Source of the DNA: Dyadobacter sp. 50-39
Lineage (GTDB): Bacteria; Bacteroidota; Bacteroidia; Cytophagales; Spirosomataceae
Assembly (NCBI GenBank): GCA_001898145.1
Contig: MKSR01000046.1
Location: 62,001-126,000, forward strand
DNA length: 64,000 nt
Reading direction: 5' to 3'
Position 1 is the stretch's first letter. Every line of letters begins with the position of its first letter. Under the pieces are notes generated by a model. The model ran no database searches and had not been told where the DNA came from. It saw only the letters and a list, made by a program, of their open reading frames with translations. A program made the translations under genes and the position numbers. Below, in pieces: positions 18,196-25,531 of this stretch.

Positions 18196-18960
18196 ATGCA
18201 AGTAGTAACCTACAATCTGAACGGCATCCGGGCCGCATTGAAAAACGGACTCCTTGAATGGCTTCAAACAACACCTGCTGACATTCTCTGTTTTCAGGAA
18301 GTAAAGGCCACTCCCGATGTGGTCGACCTTTCGGGGTTCAGGGCATTGGGCTATGAACTGGCAGGCTGGCATGCCGCCGAGAAAAAGGGTTACAGCGGCG
18401 TTGCCATATTTTCGAAGATCAAACCGGATAATGTGGTTGCAGGTTGCGGCATTCCGGCGTATGATGCCGAAGGCCGGGTGCTACGGGCTGATTTCGGGGA
18501 TATTACCGTGCTAAACTGCTATTTCCCGTCGGGTACCAGCGGAGACGTGCGGCAAAGTGTTAAAATGCGGTTTCTTACCGATTTTTTGATTTGGGTAAAT
18601 GAATTGAGGAAAGAGCGCCCGAACCTGATCATCTGCGGCGATTACAACATCGCCCATACTGAAATCGACATCCACGACCCGGTCCGGAACCAGAAATCCT
18701 CCGGCTTCCTGCCCGAAGAGCGGGCCTGGATGACCGAATGGTTTGCAAACGGCTACACCGACGCGTTCCGTTTCATGAACCCTACGCTCCGCCAATATTC
18801 CTGGTGGACTTACCGCGCCGGCGCCCGCGGCAATAACAAAGGCTGGCGCATCGATTACATTTCCGTCGCGGAACCACTTAAAAGCCGGATCCTCGCCGCC
18901 CGCCAGTACAACGATGCCGTCCATTCGGACCACTGTCCGGTATGGTTGGAAATCCAGTAG
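18196..18960 (+). CDS. xth: Exodeoxyribonuclease III / AP endonuclease
   Basis: A 254-residue enzyme of the exonuclease-endonuclease-phosphatase fold that cuts abasic sites and removes 3' blocks in DNA repair. Motifs are complete: YNLNGIRAALKNG, LCFQEVKA (catalytic Glu), GDYNIAHTEID (catalytic Asp/Asn), RIDYISVAEPL and the C-terminal HSDHCPVWLEI. It starts 21 bp after the preceding membrane protein on the same strand. Length and order fit ExoA/XthA. Confidence 0.94.
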   Translation: MQVVTYNLNGIRAALKNGLLEWLQTTPADILCFQEVKATPDVVDLSGFRALGYELAGWHAAEKKGYSGVAIFSKIKPDNVVAGCGIPAYDAEGRVLRADFGDITVLNCYFPSGTSGDVRQSVKMRFLTDFLIWVNELRKERPNLIICGDYNIAHTEIDIHDPVRNQKSSGFLPEERAWMTEWFANGYTDAFRFMNPTLRQYSWWTYRAGARGNNKGWRIDYISVAEPLKSRILAARQYNDAVHSDHCPVWLEIQ

Positions 18961-19002
18961 GGTATTGGGCAAATGTGTGTTTTAATAGCGAAGCCAATTG
19001 CT

Positions 19003-19010
19003 TAAATTTG
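19003..19010 (+). promoter_or_regulatory. Candidate -7 element (TAAATTTG) for the Uma2 gene
   Basis: TAAATTTG matches TAnnTTTG and lies 25 bases before the ATG at 19036, leaving a leader of about 20 bases. No clear -33 TTG at 19-21 bases upstream. Confidence 0.45.
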
Positions 19011-19035
19011 ATAAAAGTAGTTTATAGAACTCAAG

Positions 19036-19617
19036 ATGCCGAGGACATTCAAAATAGTGAAAGCGATGAGTGAAGATGAATTCTTTCAGTTCTGCCAGTT
19101 GAACGACACACTAGAGTTCGAGAAGGACTCGCATGGAAATATTGTCATTATGTCCCCAACATCGCTTTCTACTGCAAGCCTCAACTTTCGTATTGGCGGA
19201 GTTTTATTCAACTGGCATGAACGGATTGGCCTAGGTGAATTTTTTGATTCGTCGTCAGGCTTTACGTTACCGAATGGTGCCGTTCGATCGCCGGACATTT
19301 CCTGGATTGGCTCCGGTAAACTCGCGCAACTCAATGAAGAGGAACGTGAAAGGTTTGCTCATATATGCCCGGATTTCGTTATTGAAATCCGCTCGAAATC
19401 AGATTCAAAGCAGTACTTGCTGGACAAAATGAAGGAATACGTCGAAAACGGTACGCGCTTGGGCTGGATGATCGACCGTTTCGACCGGAAAGTGCACGTG
19501 TTTCGCGAAGATGGTTCTGTGACAATTGAAAATTTTGATGCCGTTCTTTCAGGTGAAAATGTTCTTCCCGGCCTGCTGGTTGATCTCGGCTCGATGACGA
19601 AAAAGCCTGTTTCTTAA
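19036..19617 (+). CDS. Uma2-family (DUF820) putative restriction-fold endonuclease
   Basis: A 193-residue protein of the Uma2 family, which has a PD-(D/E)xK nuclease fold. Matching parts are the start with SEDEFFQFCQLND, SGFTLPNGAVRSPDISWIG (acidic residue) and PDFVIEIRSKSDS with YLLDKMKEYVENG. Real substrates of the family are unknown. It is a single copy here, with no methylase or other defence gene beside it, followed 11 bp later by an RNA pseudouridine synthase. Confidence 0.85.
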   Translation: MPRTFKIVKAMSEDEFFQFCQLNDTLEFEKDSHGNIVIMSPTSLSTASLNFRIGGVLFNWHERIGLGEFFDSSSGFTLPNGAVRSPDISWIGSGKLAQLNEEERERFAHICPDFVIEIRSKSDSKQYLLDKMKEYVENGTRLGWMIDRFDRKVHVFREDGSVTIENFDAVLSGENVLPGLLVDLGSMTKKPVS

Positions 19618-19628
19618 CTCTACCAATT

Positions 19629-20234
19629 TTGTTCCAATATTACCTCATCTACAAGCCATTCGGCATGCTTTCGCAGTTCTCCCGCGAGGGCGATCATCAG
19701 ACGCTGGCTGACCTTGATTTTACTTTTGCCAAGGACATTTACCCCGTCGGACGACTGGATGCGGATAGCGAAGGGCTTTTACTGCTGACCAACGACAATT
19801 TTCTCAAAACCAAACTCCTTGAACCGCGCAATCGGCATACGCGTACCTACTACGTGCAGGTGGAAGGGGAGGTGACGGATGAGGCTTGCAGGGAGCTTTC
19901 AAATGGGGTCAGGATTTCGATCAATGGGAAACAGTATAAAACATTGCCCGCGGAGGTATCAAAAATAGCCGAGCCGGAGTTGCCGGAGCGCAATCCGCCG
20001 ATCCGTTTCCGGAAAAACATCCCTACTTCGTGGCTGTCGGTTACATTGCATGAAGGCAAGAACCGGCAGGTGCGTCGGATGACGGCGGCGGTCGGTTTCC
20101 CGACGCTCCGACTGGTCCGCTGGTCTATCGGAAAAATTTCATTACAGGATAAGAAAATAAATCTTCCTAAACCGGGGGAGGTATGGGAAGTTACATCCAA
20201 AGAGGCCAAACTTTTTTATGAAAGGACCTTTTGA
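19629..20234 (+). CDS. RluE-like 23S rRNA pseudouridine synthase
   Basis: A 201-residue RsuA-family enzyme without an S4 domain, the length of RluE (which modifies 23S U2457 in E. coli). It begins with TTG, giving FQYYLIYKPFGMLSQF; the catalytic Asp44 is in YPVGRLDADSEGLLLLTND; the C-terminal part has LHEGKNRQVRRMTAAVGFPTLRL. The N-terminal start at TTG is supported because the first strand of the fold (YYLIYKPFGM) begins at once. RluE is the best subtype match, inferred from size and motifs. Confidence 0.85.
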   Translation: MFQYYLIYKPFGMLSQFSREGDHQTLADLDFTFAKDIYPVGRLDADSEGLLLLTNDNFLKTKLLEPRNRHTRTYYVQVEGEVTDEACRELSNGVRISINGKQYKTLPAEVSKIAEPELPERNPPIRFRKNIPTSWLSVTLHEGKNRQVRRMTAAVGFPTLRLVRWSIGKISLQDKKINLPKPGEVWEVTSKEAKLFYERTF

Positions 20235-20260
20235 CGAAGGTATAAATCGTTTGCCCTGAC

Positions 20261-20290
20261 TTGCCAAACCGGAGAGAAGGCTTAATTTTG
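20261..20290 (+). promoter_or_regulatory. Consensus promoter for mutS
   Basis: TTG (20261-20263), 19-base spacer, TAATTTTG (20283-20290). This fits the Bacteroidota promoter form exactly and puts the transcription start near 20297, about 27 bases before the mutS TTG start. Confidence 0.75.
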
Positions 20291-20323
20291 TACAAATCCT
20301 TGTTCTTAAAATTAGGCTGATAA

Positions 20324-22918
20324 TTGGCAAAGGCATTCAAAGAAACTCCGCTTAATAAACAATACAATCAGATCAAAGCCAAATATCCCGGGGCACTCCT
20401 GCTTTTCCGGGTTGGCGACTTTTATGAGACTTTCGGAGAAGATGCGGTAAGGGCTTCCAAGATTCTCGGTATCGTGCTCACGCGCCGGAATAATGGCGGC
20501 GCGCATGAGGAGCTGGCCGGTTTTCCACACCATTCGCTGGACAATTACCTGCCCAAGCTCGTCCGTGCAGGCGAGCGCGTGGCCATCTGTGACCAGCTCG
20601 AAGACCCGGCTACGGCGAAGGGTATTGTAAAACGCGGGGTGACCGAGTTGGTTACGCCGGGCGTGTCGTTCAACGACAATGTGCTCGATATTCGCAAGAA
20701 CAATTACCTGGCGGCCATCCATGTCGGATCGGATGGAAGCTACGGGATCGCATTCCTGGATATCTCGACCGGGGAATTCATGGCCTCGCAGGGTAATGCG
20801 GCCTACATCGATAAAATGCTCCAAGGCTTCGGGCCTGCGGAAGTGCTGTATTGCAAAAAGCACAAGCAGGAATTCAATGAGCTTTTCGGAGGCAAATACC
20901 ATACTTTTCACCTGGAAGACTGGTGCTTCGGCTATGACTATGGCTATGAGCAGCTCACCGGCCATTTCCAGACTACTACGTTAAAGGGCTACGGAATTGA
21001 ATCCCTTCCGCTTGGCATTATCGCCGCGGGCGTGATTCTGCATTATCTGCGGGAAACGGAACATAAGGAAGTCGCGCATATCAGTCGCATTACGCGCCTG
21101 GAAGAAGAGAAATATGTGTGGCTGGACCGTTTCACAGTCCGCAATCTCGAACTCGTATACCCGCAACAGGAAGGCGGCGTACCGCTGATCGACATTCTCG
21201 ATCATACCGTTACGCCTATGGGTGCCAGGTTGTTACGTAAATGGATGGTGCTGCCGCTGAAAGACAAGGCGCCCATCGAAGAACGACTTGCCGCAGTGGA
21301 GCATTTCCTGTCGGAAGAGGAGCTGCACGAGTCTCTGGTTGGGTATTTCAAACAGATAGGCGATCTGGAACGCCTGATTTCCAAGGTGGCGGTGCGGCGT
21401 ATCAGTCCGCGCGAACTGGTTCAGCTTAAAAAATCGCTGAAACAAATCGCGCCGGTAAAGGAATTGCTCACGGGCGGAATCCTGGATAAATTCGCTACGC
21501 AGCTGGATGCCTGTGCTGCATTGGTGGATAAAATTGAGCGTGAGCTGCGGGAAGATGCGCCGGTACTCTCCAACCAGGGACGGATGATCCAAAGCGGTGT
21601 GGACAGCGAGCTGGACGAATTGCACGCTATTTCCTACGAAGGCAAGGACTATCTGATCAAACTTCAGAACCGGGAAATTGAACGGACGGGCATAGGCTCG
21701 CTTAAAATTGCTTATAACAAGGTTTTTGGTTACTACCTCGAAGTTACCCATGCCCACCAGAGCAAAGTGCCGTCGGACTGGATCCGGAAGCAGACGCTCG
21801 TGAATGCCGAACGGTACATTACCCCTGAGCTTAAAGAATACGAGGAGAAGATCATGAATGCAGAGGACCGCATTGCGGCGATCGAGTTCAGGTTGTTCAG
21901 CGAAATTGTTCAAATAGCATCCGAATATGTGGGTGCAATCCAGCAGAACGCACAAGTGGTTTCCGCGCTCGACGTGCTGAGTTCATTTGCACTGGCTGCG
22001 CGGAAGAATAAATATGTAAAACCCGCGATCAGCGAGGGTAATGAACTGGATATCAAAGCAGGGCGCCACCCGGTGATCGAGCAGCAATTGCCCGTGGGCG
22101 AGAGCTACGTGCCCAACGACGTTTACCTCGACGATGCAAGTCAGCAAATTATTATCATCACCGGGCCGAATATGGCCGGTAAATCGGCATTGCTCCGGCA
22201 GACCGCGCTCATTGTGCTGATGGCGCAAATGGGCAGTTTCGTTCCCGCCAGGTCGGCGACCATAGGGTTGGTCGATAAGGTTTTCACCAGGGTAGGGGCG
22301 AGCGATAACCTCAGCAAGGGCGAAAGTACATTCATGGTCGAAATGACCGAGACGGCCAGCATTCTCAACAACCTGAGCAGTAAAAGCCTGGTACTGATGG
22401 ATGAGATCGGTCGCGGTACGAGCACTTACGACGGCGTTTCCATTGCCTGGGCCATTACGGAATACCTTCATAATCAATCCGATTGCAGGCCCAAAACGCT
22501 TTTTGCAACCCATTACCACGAGTTGAACCAACTCGCGGAGGACTTCCCGCGCATTAAAAACTTCAATGTGGCCGTGAAGGAAGTGGATAACAAGGTCGTT
22601 TTTCTGCGTAAACTCAAACCGGGCGGCAGCGCGCACAGTTTCGGTATCCACGTGGCGCAAATCGCCGGTATGCCGCAGCCGATCGTGTTGCGGGCGAGCG
22701 AGATCATGCAGCACCTCGAGAAAGATCACGTGGCGCACGAGCACAAGAAACGGGTAAAAGACATTCCTAAAAACAACTTCCAGCTCAGCATTTTCGAACC
22801 GGCCGATCCGAAGCTCGACGAATTGAAGGAAAAGCTGCTCCTCGTGGACGTAAATACCCTGTCCCCAATCGAGGCATTGCTGAAACTGAACGAGTTCCAG
22901 AAGCTGATCAAGAAATAA
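20324..22918 (+). CDS. mutS: DNA mismatch repair protein MutS
   Basis: An 864-residue mismatch-recognition ATPase. Domain I has RVGDFYETFG with the mismatch-reading Phe33 and Glu35; the Walker A motif is GPNMAGKS (614-621); the signature STFMVEMTETASIL, Walker B VLMDEIGRGTSTYDG and the conserved TLFATHYHEL follow. The C-terminal tail carries a dimerisation-type segment. The start is TTG: MAKAFKETPLNKQYNQIK lines up with the usual MutS N-terminus, and no in-frame ATG exists closer. mutL is not in the window. Confidence 0.97.
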   Translation: MAKAFKETPLNKQYNQIKAKYPGALLLFRVGDFYETFGEDAVRASKILGIVLTRRNNGGAHEELAGFPHHSLDNYLPKLVRAGERVAICDQLEDPATAKGIVKRGVTELVTPGVSFNDNVLDIRKNNYLAAIHVGSDGSYGIAFLDISTGEFMASQGNAAYIDKMLQGFGPAEVLYCKKHKQEFNELFGGKYHTFHLEDWCFGYDYGYEQLTGHFQTTTLKGYGIESLPLGIIAAGVILHYLRETEHKEVAHISRITRLEEEKYVWLDRFTVRNLELVYPQQEGGVPLIDILDHTVTPMGARLLRKWMVLPLKDKAPIEERLAAVEHFLSEEELHESLVGYFKQIGDLERLISKVAVRRISPRELVQLKKSLKQIAPVKELLTGGILDKFATQLDACAALVDKIERELREDAPVLSNQGRMIQSGVDSELDELHAISYEGKDYLIKLQNREIERTGIGSLKIAYNKVFGYYLEVTHAHQSKVPSDWIRKQTLVNAERYITPELKEYEEKIMNAEDRIAAIEFRLFSEIVQIASEYVGAIQQNAQVVSALDVLSSFALAARKNKYVKPAISEGNELDIKAGRHPVIEQQLPVGESYVPNDVYLDDASQQIIIITGPNMAGKSALLRQTALIVLMAQMGSFVPARSATIGLVDKVFTRVGASDNLSKGESTFMVEMTETASILNNLSSKSLVLMDEIGRGTSTYDGVSIAWAITEYLHNQSDCRPKTLFATHYHELNQLAEDFPRIKNFNVAVKEVDNKVVFLRKLKPGGSAHSFGIHVAQIAGMPQPIVLRASEIMQHLEKDHVAHEHKKRVKDIPKNNFQLSIFEPADPKLDELKEKLLLVDVNTLSPIEALLKLNEFQKLIKK

Positions 22919-22969
22919 TCTATGTTTAATGTAATACCAATCAATTCCCTATAACCGCTAACCTTTTCT

Positions 22970-24160
22970 ATGAAAAACTCCACCCGCTTTCAGTTGATGG
23001 CCATGATGTTCCTGCTCTATTTTGTGTGGGGTGCATGGTACGGGCAAATGAGTAAGTATATGTTTACAGAGTTGGGCGCAACGGGCGTCCAGGTGGGAAA
23101 TGCCTACGCTGCATTCTCCATTGCGATGATCATCGCGCCGTTCTTTGTGGGTATGATCGCCGACCGGTATTTTGCAGCCCAAAAAGTGCTAGGTGTGCTC
23201 AGTTTGGCAGGTGCCGCGATTCTGTACGTGTTGTCCGAGGTGAAAGACCCCGACACGTTTTTCTGGGTAATCCTGGCTTATTGTATCACTTTCGCCCCGG
23301 CCATGTCGCTGACGACGTCTATCGCCATGCAGCAGGTCACGAATTCAGAAAAGGATTTCCCGGCCATCCGCGTTATGGGCACCGTGGCCTGGATAGCGGT
23401 GACGAACATCATCGGGTACTATGAAATCGGCGGTACTGCTTTGATTTTCAAAATTTCGATGTTCACGGCGGCATTTCTGGGAGTATATTCCTTCTTTTTG
23501 CCCGATACCCCTCCCAAACCCAGCTCGCACACCTCAGTTTCCGATATTCTAGGCCTGGATGCATTCAAGTTGTTCAAAGACCGTTCTTTCGCGATCTTCT
23601 TCATTTCTTCCCTGCTGATCTGTATCCCATTGTCGTTCTACTACGCCATGGCAAACCCTTCGCTGACGGATTCGGGAATGACCAACGTGGAGAATAAAAT
23701 GTCGCTTGGCCAGGCATCAGAGGTGGTGTTCATGCTGCTTATCCCATTGGCATTTGCCCGCTTCGGCGTGAAATGGATGCTCGTGGTAGGGCTTATCGCC
23801 TGGATTATCCGGTTCATCGGCTTCGGTTATGGAGACGCTTCCAGCGAATGGCTTCTTTATCTGGCGATTGTGTTACACGGCGTTTGTTACGACTTTTTCT
23901 TCGTTACTGGCCAGATTTATACGGACAGCAAAGCAGGTGAGCAGTACCGCTCTTCTGCGCAGGGCCTGATCTCCATTGCCACCTACGGTATCGGAATGGG
24001 TATCGGCTCATGGATTGCCGGTGTAGTGGCAGATATGTACACAGTCGACAATGTGAAAAACTGGACATCGATCTGGATGGTGCCGGCCGGCATTGCTGCC
24101 GTGGTACTGGTGCTTTTCGTATTGTTTTTCCGGGATAACAAGGTCAAGGCCGCTGCATGA
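22970..24160 (+). CDS. MFS nucleoside:H+ symporter family permease (NupG/XapB-like)
   Basis: A 396-residue transporter with about 12 membrane segments. The start RFQLMAMMFLLYFVWGAWY and the segment ADRYFAAQKVLGVLSL are typical of the NupG/XapB nucleoside:H+ symporter group within the major facilitator superfamily, which has many Bacteroidota members of unproven substrate. Its TGA stop overlaps the ATG of the following DUF486 gene (ATGA), so the two are coupled. It begins 51 bp after mutS, but a functional link to repair is not implied. Confidence 0.85.
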   Translation: MKNSTRFQLMAMMFLLYFVWGAWYGQMSKYMFTELGATGVQVGNAYAAFSIAMIIAPFFVGMIADRYFAAQKVLGVLSLAGAAILYVLSEVKDPDTFFWVILAYCITFAPAMSLTTSIAMQQVTNSEKDFPAIRVMGTVAWIAVTNIIGYYEIGGTALIFKISMFTAAFLGVYSFFLPDTPPKPSSHTSVSDILGLDAFKLFKDRSFAIFFISSLLICIPLSFYYAMANPSLTDSGMTNVENKMSLGQASEVVFMLLIPLAFARFGVKWMLVVGLIAWIIRFIGFGYGDASSEWLLYLAIVLHGVCYDFFFVTGQIYTDSKAGEQYRSSAQGLISIATYGIGMGIGSWIAGVVADMYTVDNVKNWTSIWMVPAGIAAVVLVLFVLFFRDNKVKAAA

Positions 24161-24525
24161 AATCCTTTCTGACCATCGGCCTTTTAGTATTGTCCAACGC
24201 CTTCATGACGATGGCGTGGTACGGGCATTTGAAATTCAAGGAGCTGAGTTGGTTTAGCAAACTGGGGCTGTTTTCCGTGATCCTGATCAGTTGGGGAATA
24301 GCCCTGTTTGAATATTGTTTTCAGGTTCCTGCCAACAGGATCGGTTTTAAAGAGAACGGAGGCCCGTTTTCGTTGGTAGAGCTGAAAGTGATACAAGAGG
24401 TGATTACCCTGGTTATCTTCATGGTATTCACGCTTTTGTTTTTCAAAACGGAAACCTTCCGGTGGAACCATTTCGTCGGGTTCATCTTCCTGGTCCTGGC
24501 GGTTTACTTCATATTCAGGAAATGA
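24157..24525 (+). CDS. DUF486 small membrane protein (DMT-like)
   Basis: A 122-residue protein with four membrane segments, matching DUF486, a small drug/metabolite-transporter-like family. Conserved parts include NAFMTMAWYGHLKF near the start, FEYCFQVPANRIG, and FSLVELKVIQEVITLVIF. It overlaps the preceding permease gene by 4 bp. The substrate or partner is unknown. A strong bidirectional terminator follows directly. Confidence 0.85.
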   Translation: MKSFLTIGLLVLSNAFMTMAWYGHLKFKELSWFSKLGLFSVILISWGIALFEYCFQVPANRIGFKENGGPFSLVELKVIQEVITLVIFMVFTLLFFKTETFRWNHFVGFIFLVLAVYFIFRK

Positions 24526-24558
24526 AAAAAGCCTGCAAGTGTCGCTTGCAGGCTTTTT
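24525..24558. terminator. Bidirectional terminator between DUF486 and RRM genes
   Basis: A perfect 9-bp stem (24531-24539 with 24545-24553) with an A-run before and TTTTT after. Confidence 0.9.
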
Positions 24559-24562
24559 CTTA

Positions 24563-25309
24563 TCAAAACCAGTCGTCTTCGTCGTCATTGATGCGGCGGC
24601 TGTAATCTTTCGATCCCCCTCCGCCTTTCTTGCTGCTGTAACGGTCTTCAATCTTTGGCTTACCGCCCTGCTGGTGGCGGTTATGATCGTGGCCACGGTC
24701 ATGGTGACCCTTGTCGCGCTGTTTGTCCGGCTGCCGGAAACCACCTCCTGCGTTACCACCGCCTGCAAATCCACGGTCGCTGAAACTGCGGTCAGGTGGA
24801 CTTGGCTTGCTTGGTGCGTCGTCGTCGTCCTGGTCATCATCGCCGAGTGACGCCGGGCGGTTATTGTCTCTGCCTGTATTTCTATCGTTGGTTGGATAGG
24901 GTCTGCCGCCGCCAGGTCCGTCACTTCCGGCCGGTCTTGGCGGGCGATTGAATCCGCCCTCACGGTTACCTCCACCTTCGCGGTTGTAGCCTCCTTCCCG
25001 ATTGTAGCCGCCCTCGCGGTTACGATTATCGGGCCGGGATGAGCCGCCTCCGCCGTCGCCTCTGGGTTCTCTCTTTTGGGATTCATTCACAACGAGTGGT
25101 CTGCCATACATATCCGCCCCGTTCAATGCATTAATGGCGGTTCTGGCCTCCACTTCATCGGGCATTTCAACAAACCCGAAACCTTTGCTTTGACGCGTGA
25201 TCTTGTCAATGATAATTTTCGCCGAGCTCACTTTGCCATACTTTTCGAAAGCTTCACGCAGCTCGCTTTCCTTTAACTTAAAAGAAAGACTCCCAACAAA
25301 AATGTCCAT
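24563..25309 (-). CDS. RNA-binding protein, RRM domain with Gly/Arg-rich tail
   Basis: A 248-residue protein. Residues 1-76 form one RNA recognition motif with RNP2 IFVGSL (3-8) and RNP1 KGFGFVEM (42-49). Residues 82-248 are a low-complexity tail rich in Gly, Arg, Asn and Asp, including four hexapeptides of NREGGY type (97-120). Many Bacteroidota and cyanobacteria have short RRM proteins that bind U-rich RNA; the tail here is much longer than in the minimal forms and may mediate self-association. A likely -7 element lies about 115 bases upstream, so the mRNA has a long leader. Confidence 0.9.
   Translation of the reverse strand: MDIFVGSLSFKLKESELREAFEKYGKVSSAKIIIDKITRQSKGFGFVEMPDEVEARTAINALNGADMYGRPLVVNESQKREPRGDGGGGSSRPDNRNREGGYNREGGYNREGGGNREGGFNRPPRPAGSDGPGGGRPYPTNDRNTGRDNNRPASLGDDDQDDDDAPSKPSPPDRSFSDRGFAGGGNAGGGFRQPDKQRDKGHHDRGHDHNRHQQGGKPKIEDRYSSKKGGGGSKDYSRRINDDEDDWF
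24950..25021 (-). repeat. Four tandem 18-bp repeats inside the RRM gene
   Basis: On the minus strand four consecutive 18-base units encode NREGGY, NREGGY, NREGGG and NREGGF (residues 97-120). Third-position differences show the units are not brand-new copies. Confidence 0.8.
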
Positions 25310-25422
25310 GAAACGCCTTGTTTTTTATTGATTTAGATGTAATAGAAATATTTGCTTCATTTACTCAAGAGCCAAAACCAGCTTATTTACTTTTCTTGAC
25401 CTTGATTTTCTGATTATTATAT

Positions 25423-25430
25423 CAAAGCTA
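25423..25430 (-). promoter_or_regulatory. Candidate -7 element (TAGCTTTG) for the RRM gene
   Basis: The minus strand reads TAGCTTTG, matching TAnnTTTG, about 113 bases before the ATG at 25309. The resulting leader of about 105 bases is AT-rich. No TTG at the ideal -33 distance. Confidence 0.45.
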
Positions 25431-25494
25431 AATAAAATTGCCCAAAGTGATCCACGGGCGCATTTTTTAATTTTTTTACGGATTAGCGGTATAT

Positions 25495-25524
25495 AAAAAA
25501 AGAAGCCCCGCTATTTGCAGGGCT
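25495..25524 (-). terminator. Terminator after the HEAT/DUF1080 gene
   Basis: On the minus strand, an 8-bp stem with one G-T pair (25524-25517 with 25511-25504) is followed closely by a T-run (complement of 25501-25495), just after the stop at 25532. Confidence 0.75.
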
Positions 25525-25531
25525 CCTTCAT

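Noticed and set aside
19036..19617. Defence or restriction system around the Uma2 gene
   Set aside because: No methylase, specificity, helicase or toxin genes are adjacent.
24950..25021. Tandem 18-bp repeats as a possible CRISPR or mobile repeat
   Set aside because: They are contiguous in-frame codons of the RRM gene tail, with no spacers.
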